The notes under the pieces are model-generated. The model worked only from the letters and a program-made list of their open reading frames with translations. It did no database searches and was not told the DNA's origin. Of a stretch of 10,771 nucleotides of DNA, positions 6,110 to 10,771 are shown piece by piece. The first letter of the stretch is position 1; each line of letters opens with the position of its first letter. Origin of the DNA: Chitinophagaceae bacterium UBA3961 (GTDB taxonomy: Bacteria > Bacteroidota > Bacteroidia > Chitinophagales > Chitinophagaceae); assembly GCA_002385265.1 (NCBI GenBank), contig DGDD01000171.1:1-10771 (forward strand). The letters are read 5' to 3'. Both the position numbers and the translations under genes were made by a program.

Positions 6110-6165
6110 CAAAATTCCTACCCCGATATTAGAGTGGCTTTAGAAATAGATTAGGATTTGATTAG
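6110..6165 (-). promoter_or_regulatory. Putative response-regulator operator (four 11-bp-phased half-sites) and -7 box
   Basis: In the 76-nt gap between the kinase and the Usp-like gene, the minus strand shows CTAATC (6165-6160), CTAATC (6154-6149), CTAAAG (6143-6138) and CTAATA (6132-6127), each exactly 11 bp from the next. GAATTTTG (6117-6110) follows 9 nt after the last half-site and differs from TAnnTTTG only at its first base. The start codon is 18 nt further on. OmpR/PhoB-family regulators bind tandem 11-bp direct repeats, and PhoB-type boxes sit about 10 bp upstream of the -10 element in place of a -35. I infer a promoter activated by the adjacent response regulator; binding is not proven. 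Confidence 0.6.
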
Positions 6166-6167
6166 AA

Positions 6168-7541
6168 TTATTGTGGAATTTTGGCAATAGGGAGTTTGAT
6201 ATGAACTAAACTGCCCTTATTTTCTTGAGAATCAATCACTAACTCGCCTTTGTGCAAGTGAATGATATTGCGGGTAAGTGGCAGCCCAATGCCGTATCCT
6301 TCAAATCTTTTGGCGTTTTTAGCTTTAAAAAAGGGATCGTAAATATAGGGTAGGTCCTCCACCGGAATGCCAATTCCGGTATCAATTACCTTGATGTTTA
6401 CATACTGGTCGCTAGAAGCTACACTTACTGTAACTATTTGGTAATTCGAATATTTACATGCATTGTTTATGATATTGCCCAAGGCCACCAGTAACAATTG
6501 GCGATTCCCGTTTACTTTCAATTTGAAAGAATTCTCCGGAAGGAAATTGAAGTCTAGATTAATACGTGCCTTTGGATGTAATTTTTCAATGGCTGTTGCT
6601 GCTTCTAACACCAAATCGTCGCATCGTAAAATCGTTAAATCAATCGCACGATTGTTGTAACCAATTTGTGCCAACAGTAAAAGCGACTGAGTAATGGTGT
6701 TAATTCGTTCTGCGTGCGTAAGAATAGAGGTCAACGCCTCCTTGTATTCTTCTTGAGTACGGTCTTTTTTCAACGTTATTTCCGCCTCTCCAATTATGGC
6801 AGTTAATGGCGTTCCGTATTCGTGGGAGGCGTTGCTGATAAAATTGTTCTGGCTTTGAAAAGCTGTTTCTAGTCTGCTTAATAAGTCATTGAATGTAGCA
6901 ATCAAAGCATCTATTTCAGGACTGTTTTTTTCTTTCTCCAAGCGTTCATGAATATTCTCGGTGCTAATGGCCTTTACCTTATTGGTTACCTTTGTAATTG
7001 GATCGAAGATGTTCTTTGTGAAGTAATAGAAGAGCAATGTTACTACAAGAGCCATAATAATGATGATGCCAACTAGTAAATAGCGAATGAATTTCAAATG
7101 ATTTTCAGCGTAATAATTTTCTGCCGATAGAATAACCAAGTAGGTTTTTCCATGCTGCACATATTTCAAGGCCTCGAAAAATACGGTGTTTCGCTGATAC
7201 CGATTCTTTCCGTTTTTTACAGCCAATTGAATAAAAGAAGAGGGGAGTTCTAACTGTTTGATAATAGATTTGCCACTATCGCTGTTTACCTCAACAATAT
7301 GAAACGCTTCATTATTGAGTGTTTCTAGATATTTTTCACGAAGCCTTTGATAAGTTTCCGACTCCTTTCCTTCCACTTCGAAATAGTAATCGCCCGTGAT
7401 GCGGGCCCTTGTTTCCAATCGCTTGTAAAAATCAGTGTAAGAATAGTTCTTAATAAAATAATACGTGGCCACCGCCAATAGTGAAATAATCAACGTACTG
7501 GCTGCAATAATTACCCACGCTAGTTTACTGGTTGTTTTCAT
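6168..7541 (-). CDS. HAMP-domain sensor histidine kinase
   Basis: Membrane sensor kinase of 457 residues. TM1 is about residues 9-31, an extracytoplasmic sensor region of about 118 residues follows, and TM2 is about 151-174. A HAMP segment comes next (175-228, beginning FDPITKVTNKVKAI), then a dimerisation helix with H240 in SHEYGTPLTAI, and an HATPase domain: N box NIINNACKYS (356-365), G1 DTGIGIP (387-393), F box YIYDPFF (399-405) and G2 GYGIGL (415-420). H240, E241 and P245 are kept, but the usual HELRTP reads HEYGTP. The start codon lies two bases after the response-regulator stop, so the pair is co-translated. The signal sensed is unknown; the sensor region shows no domain I recognise. 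It probably regulates the downstream Usp/SulP genes. Confidence 0.93.
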   Translation of the reverse strand: MKTTSKLAWVIIAASTLIISLLAVATYYFIKNYSYTDFYKRLETRARITGDYYFEVEGKESETYQRLREKYLETLNNEAFHIVEVNSDSGKSIIKQLELPSSFIQLAVKNGKNRYQRNTVFFEALKYVQHGKTYLVILSAENYYAENHLKFIRYLLVGIIIIMALVVTLLFYYFTKNIFDPITKVTNKVKAISTENIHERLEKEKNSPEIDALIATFNDLLSRLETAFQSQNNFISNASHEYGTPLTAIIGEAEITLKKDRTQEEYKEALTSILTHAERINTITQSLLLLAQIGYNNRAIDLTILRCDDLVLEAATAIEKLHPKARINLDFNFLPENSFKLKVNGNRQLLLVALGNIINNACKYSNYQIVTVSVASSDQYVNIKVIDTGIGIPVEDLPYIYDPFFKAKNAKRFEGYGIGLPLTRNIIHLHKGELVIDSQENKGSLVHIKLPIAKIPQ

Positions 7542-7543
7542 GC

Positions 7544-8230
7544 TTATCGTATGGTGTAACCCATCCCTACTACAGTTTGAATCAGCTTGTTTTCAAATTT
7601 CGAATCTACTTTCTTCCTCAAATAGTTGATGTACACATCTACTACATTGGTATTTAAGTTGAAATCAATTTCCCATGCCATTTCTAAAAGCTCCGGACGA
7701 GAAACCACCCTTCCTTTGTTTTTTGCTAATGCCATCAACAGTCGATATTCGGTTACCGTAAGAGTTAACTTTTCTCCGCTTCTCGTAACTGTTTTCGCAT
7801 CGTCATCGATGATCAAATCTTCAATTACAATATTTTTCGATTCTTTTTGAAGTACTTGATTGATAATTTGATTCCTTCTCAATTGCGCTCTTATCCTAGC
7901 TAACAACTCGTTAAACTTGAAGGGTTTAACAATATAGTCGTCGCCTCCACTGTTCAGCCCAAGTGCAATATTGTCGCTGCTTCCCAATGCTGTTAGAAAG
8001 ATAATGGGAGTGAGTATATTCTGTTCTCTTAGAATTTTACAAATTTCAATGCCGCTTTTATCAGGTAGTAGAATATCTAGTATTATCAAGTCGAAGCTTT
8101 GTTGCTGGGCCATATCCAAAGCAGTAGTTCCGTCAAATGCTACCGTTAACTCAAAGTCTTCCTCCGATAGCCCCTTGTTTAACATCGACACTAAACTCGT
8201 TTCATCTTCAACTAGTAATATCTTTGGCAT
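7544..8230 (-). CDS. OmpR/PhoB-family response regulator
   Basis: DNA-binding regulator of 228 residues, a normal length for the family. The receiver domain (1-118) has the acidic pair E8/D9, phosphoacceptor D52 in LIILDILLPDKSG, T80 and K102 in the DDYIVKPF motif. A winged-helix domain (about 134-228) includes LTLTVTEYRLLMALAKNKG, VSRPELLEMAW and VDVYINYLRKKVD, ending VVGMGYTIR. I chose the ATG at 8230, which gives the typical MPKILLVEDE start. The open frame extends upstream to 8299 but would add 23 residues with no receiver homology. It is the first gene of the minus-strand cluster, divergent from the lipoprotein gene at 8355 across 124 bp. I saw no phased CTAANN repeats in that upstream region, so autoregulation through the same box is not supported. 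Confidence 0.95.
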   Translation of the reverse strand: MPKILLVEDETSLVSMLNKGLSEEDFELTVAFDGTTALDMAQQQSFDLIILDILLPDKSGIEICKILREQNILTPIIFLTALGSSDNIALGLNSGGDDYIVKPFKFNELLARIRAQLRRNQIINQVLQKESKNIVIEDLIIDDDAKTVTRSGEKLTLTVTEYRLLMALAKNKGRVVSRPELLEMAWEIDFNLNTNVVDVYINYLRKKVDSKFENKLIQTVVGMGYTIR

Positions 8231-8354
8231 TTCGTTAATGTTTTCAAAATCAGGCGAATACATGCATTGCTTAACTGAGGTAAATATCGTAATTTCCACT
8301 CAGAATCCATTAAGGGCAGTAAACAAAGGCCCTGAATAGTAAAACCTTCATTCT

Positions 8355-9467
8355 ATGAAAAAGGTTCTCTTACCTTTTAATATCGTGGTCTTAGTTCTAT
8401 TGATGGCCTGTTCAAAAAAGAGTGCCAACCCCGATAGTCGTCATTTCTATATGGGTACTACTCCTTGGCCTGCCGACTTCACCGTTGCAGAAGTGGATAC
8501 GGCGTATAAATTTATCAATACAAAATGTGACTTGGTTTCCCACCATTTCGACGAAGGAATCCCTTACGAAGAGGCGTATACAAATAAGAATTGGCCATCG
8601 GCACTCAATACCGATTTACTTACGCGAATCACTAAAGTCAATCCCGGAAAAAAAGTATTGCTAAGTGTAGCCCCCCTGAATTTGTCGCGTAAAAGTAAAG
8701 CCGATTACTATGCAACATCTACCATGTCCGATAGCATAAAAAATGTATGGAGAAAGCTTCCGATCAACGATCCTAAGGTAGTGGCGGCTTATGTTAACTA
8801 TATCGGCTATCTCGCTAATAACCTGCAACCCAGTTTTATCAATTATGGAGTGGAATCCAATTCGCATGAATGGAACAGCGATTCTTTTCGAATCTACAAA
8901 TCGTTTGTACAACAGGTTTATGATCAGTTAAAATCAAGATTCCCCAATACACCAATATTCCTGAGTTTTATGGTAAGCGAAGCGCCTGCTATGTTAGACA
9001 ATGCGATACAATTGGTGCCTTATACTGATTATTTTACATTAAGTGCCTACCCATACACCAATGCTAGTTCTACCGCCGATGGCAATACCGATCCTGCAAA
9101 ATTTCCGGCCGATTATTTCGAGCGTTTTCTAGTGCATTCCGCCGGTAAGCCAATCGCTTTTGCTGAAACTTCTTTTATAGCAGAACCCTTGAAAATACCC
9201 TCTTTTCTGCTCGACAAGCAAGGAAATGAAGCTTGGCAAGCAGCCTATTTAGAGAAAGTAATTGGGATTCTAGAGAAAAACAACGGCGTATTTTTGGTGT
9301 GGTTTTGTTCAAAAGACTACGATGCAGGTACAGCAACAATTAAATCCATGGGGCTGTTTCAAGATTTATTTCTGGTTTGGCAAGATACCGGGTTGAAAGA
9401 TCAAACCGGGAGAGAAAGAGAAGCTTTTCGTGTGTGGAGTACTTGGTATGCGAAGTACAAACTATAG
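8355..9467 (+). CDS. Lipoprotein with glycoside-hydrolase-like (TIM-barrel) domain
   Basis: A 370-residue exported lipoprotein. Residues 1-18 form a signal peptide ending in the lipobox LMAC, with C19 as the lipidated residue. The mature part reads like a clan-A (beta/alpha)8 glycosidase: FYMGTTPWPADFT (31-43) near the first strand, a VLLSVAPLNL strand (101-110), INYGVESNSHEW (162-173) with E167 in the usual acid/base position after strand 4, LSAYPY (229-234), and IAFAETSF (267-274) with E271 as a candidate nucleophile on strand 7. VFLVWFC (312-318) would be strand 8. I cannot name a GH family or substrate. No SusC/SusD pair is nearby, so this is not an obvious polysaccharide utilisation locus. 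It is followed after 53 bp by another lipoprotein gene in the same direction. Confidence 0.65.
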   Translation: MKKVLLPFNIVVLVLLMACSKKSANPDSRHFYMGTTPWPADFTVAEVDTAYKFINTKCDLVSHHFDEGIPYEEAYTNKNWPSALNTDLLTRITKVNPGKKVLLSVAPLNLSRKSKADYYATSTMSDSIKNVWRKLPINDPKVVAAYVNYIGYLANNLQPSFINYGVESNSHEWNSDSFRIYKSFVQQVYDQLKSRFPNTPIFLSFMVSEAPAMLDNAIQLVPYTDYFTLSAYPYTNASSTADGNTDPAKFPADYFERFLVHSAGKPIAFAETSFIAEPLKIPSFLLDKQGNEAWQAAYLEKVIGILEKNNGVFLVWFCSKDYDAGTATIKSMGLFQDLFLVWQDTGLKDQTGREREAFRVWSTWYAKYKL

Positions 9468-9520
9468 CTACTTGTATTACTCGCGGCTTTGAACTAACTT
9501 TCCAAATCAATTGACCCCAA

Positions 9521-10372
9521 ATGAAACCTTTTGCTATGGTAGTTCCGGTACTTGTAATGGCGCTATTTAGTTGTTGCCAACGGGAAGTAAATGAATCAAT
9601 CGATGGATTGATCTACGACACCGTTCCTACAGCACATACCGTTACACCTATGATTCAAGAAGCTTCAGGAATTGCCGATAGCAAAGCCAATCCGGGTTAT
9701 ATATGGGTTCAAGAAGACAGTGGTACACCACCGGAACTCATTCTCCTCGCAAAAGACGGAACGGTGAAAAAGCGTATTTATGTAAAAGGAGCCGAAAACA
9801 GAGATTGGGAAGACATGGCCCTCGTTGGTAATACCATTTATATCGGAGAAATAGGAGATAACAATGCCGTTCACGGAACCTATTATTTCTACTTGATGGA
9901 AGAGCCCTTGGCAACTGCAGACACGGTTTACAATGTTACAAAAATTGCCTTTACCTATCCCGATGGCAATCATGATGCAGAAGCTTTCATCGTAGACCCA
10001 ACAACCAAAGACATCTATATTATTTCTAAACGCGACAATCCTTCCATCGTTTACAAACTTAGTTATCCATATCAACCTACACAAGTAGTCACTAAAATTG
10101 GCACCCTTGGTTACGGAGGAGTGGTAAGTGCAGCTTTGGCACCAGATAAAAATACAATTTTGGTAAAAACCTATTTCGGTTTGAATCAATTTGTACGACC
10201 TACGGGTAAATCACTTGGCGATGCCTTACTTTCTCAACCCAAAGGCATTTCCTATAAAATTGAGCCTCAGGGTGAAGCCGTTAGTTTCGCCCTCGATGGC
10301 AGTGGTTTTTACACCCTCAGCGAAAAAGGATTCAGCAATGCTGTGATCTTGTATTTCTATAAGAAGAAATAA
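9521..10372 (+). CDS. Putative beta-propeller lipoprotein
   Basis: A 283-residue protein with a hydrophobic signal peptide and the lipobox ALFSC, with C18 as the probable lipidated residue. The mature part lacks long hydrophobic stretches and consists of short alternating strands with repeated acidic motifs: SGIADSKANPGYIWVQEDSG near 49-68, NRDWEDMAL at 93-101, IYIGEIGDN at 106-114, NHDAEAFIVD at 150-159, and PQGEAVSF at 249-256. This spacing, with E/D-A pairs at the start of strands, is typical of secreted beta-propellers of the phytase-like or SdiA-regulated type, which use such acids to bind calcium. No catalytic motif is certain. The 53-bp gap to the preceding lipoprotein gene holds no terminator, so the two may be co-transcribed. 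Function unknown. Confidence 0.6.
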   Translation: MKPFAMVVPVLVMALFSCCQREVNESIDGLIYDTVPTAHTVTPMIQEASGIADSKANPGYIWVQEDSGTPPELILLAKDGTVKKRIYVKGAENRDWEDMALVGNTIYIGEIGDNNAVHGTYYFYLMEEPLATADTVYNVTKIAFTYPDGNHDAEAFIVDPTTKDIYIISKRDNPSIVYKLSYPYQPTQVVTKIGTLGYGGVVSAALAPDKNTILVKTYFGLNQFVRPTGKSLGDALLSQPKGISYKIEPQGEAVSFALDGSGFYTLSEKGFSNAVILYFYKKK

Positions 10373-10446
10373 GTTTCAGATAGCTGGCTGTTTAAATTCA
10401 CCACTTCGTTTGACCTATCTCATAAAACTGGCACCATGTTCCAAAC

Positions 10447-10454
10447 TAGCTTTG
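10447..10454 (+). promoter_or_regulatory. Candidate -7 box of the last gene
   Basis: TAGCTTTG matches the TAnnTTTG consensus of Bacteroidota exactly and ends 16 nt before the ATG at 10471. No convincing -33 TTG at the usual distance is seen, so this is moderate evidence only. Confidence 0.55.
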
Positions 10455-10470
10455 GCTAAAACGAATAAAC

Positions 10471-10771
10471 ATGGAAACCTTAAAAGTTGCAGTGCCATTA
10501 AATCAATTACACTTCGAACACAGTTTGTGGAGTAATGAGTTGTCTTTTTACAAAGACGAATTGAAATTGTTGAACAATTACTTAGAAGAAATTGCTTCAA
10601 AGAATACCAAACACGATGTTATGGTAGAAGTAGAGCAGTTCCAAAACAGGTTCATTCGACAAAAAGAAGTACTCGATACCCTTTTACACGACATCAATGA
10701 ACACGAACAATTAGTGCTTCATGCATTTCAAAATCTGAATCCTATTCAGGCTACTAAATCAAAATTTGAGG
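10471..10771 (+). CDS. Helical coiled-coil-like protein, N-terminal part (partial)
   Basis: The frame opens at ATG 10471 and runs without a stop to the window edge, giving 100 complete codons. It starts METLKVAVPLNQLHFEHSLW. The rest is almost wholly charged and helical (for example YKDELKLLNNYLEEIASKNT, then VEVEQFQNRFIRQKEVLDTL), with leucines at heptad-like intervals and several histidines. There is no signal peptide or membrane segment, so it is probably cytoplasmic. I recall similar short helical proteins of unknown function in Bacteroidota, but I cannot name a family. A TAGCTTTG box lies just upstream. The minus-strand ORF over this start is a shadow. Confidence 0.75.
   Translation, partial: METLKVAVPLNQLHFEHSLWSNELSFYKDELKLLNNYLEEIASKNTKHDVMVEVEQFQNRFIRQKEVLDTLLHDINEHEQLVLHAFQNLNPIQATKSKFE

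Noticed and set aside
8231..8299. Upstream extension of the response regulator by 23 codons
   Set aside because: The extra residues show no receiver-domain character, while the ATG at 8230 gives the standard N terminus.
8313..8333. Inverted repeat AGGGC-N11-GCCCT between the divergent regulator and lipoprotein genes
   Set aside because: Only five pairs; too short to claim as an operator without comparative support.
9665..10189. Minus-strand ORF of 174 codons over the second lipoprotein gene
   Set aside because: Antisense shadow with a Cys/Ile/Phe-rich translation. The plus-strand frame has a lipobox and repeated motifs.

Overview
This window looks like chromosomal DNA of a member of the Bacteroidota, perhaps a Chitinophagales- or Sphingobacteriales-like lineage. 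The evidence is the lack of Shine-Dalgarno sequences, TAnnTTTG-type -7 boxes (TATCTTTG before ssrA, TAGCTTTG before the last gene), a GH3-family gene beside dxr and rseP, and a tmRNA tag ending YAMAA. Composition is moderately AT-rich. No integrase, transposase or phage gene is present.

Layout. Bases 1-2828 (+) hold the end of a GH3-like gene, then dxr (MEP isoprenoid pathway) and rseP (site-2 intramembrane protease). Bases 2829-3222 are a repeat block: five copies of a 71-bp unit that alternate between two subtypes, followed by a short block of the same motif inverted. The single-piece tmRNA gene ssrA follows (3240-3613) with its own -7 box and a strong terminator. Bases 3680-4181 are non-coding and carry several unrelated simple repeats: CGCAGCG heptamers, two CGATAAATCG-cored palindromes, an exact 8-bp CCTCG tandem, and a TTATTAATTA tract with a 60-bp duplication. 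A second terminator (4185-4213) serves the minus strand.

Bases 8230-4293 (-) are a compact signalling and transport cluster: OmpR-type response regulator, HAMP histidine kinase (2-nt gap), then a Usp-fold protein and a STAS-less SulP-family anion transporter (1-nt overlap). The 76-nt gap before the Usp/SulP pair contains four half-sites of the form CTAANN at an exact 11-bp pitch, ending 9 nt upstream of a near-consensus -7 box. This resembles a pho-box array at a class II promoter. I infer that the response regulator switches on the Usp/SulP pair through it. This is the most interesting signal in the window.

Bases 8355-10771 (+) carry two consecutive lipoprotein genes, one with a probable TIM-barrel glycosidase-like domain and one probable beta-propeller, then the start of a helical protein gene cut off by the window edge.
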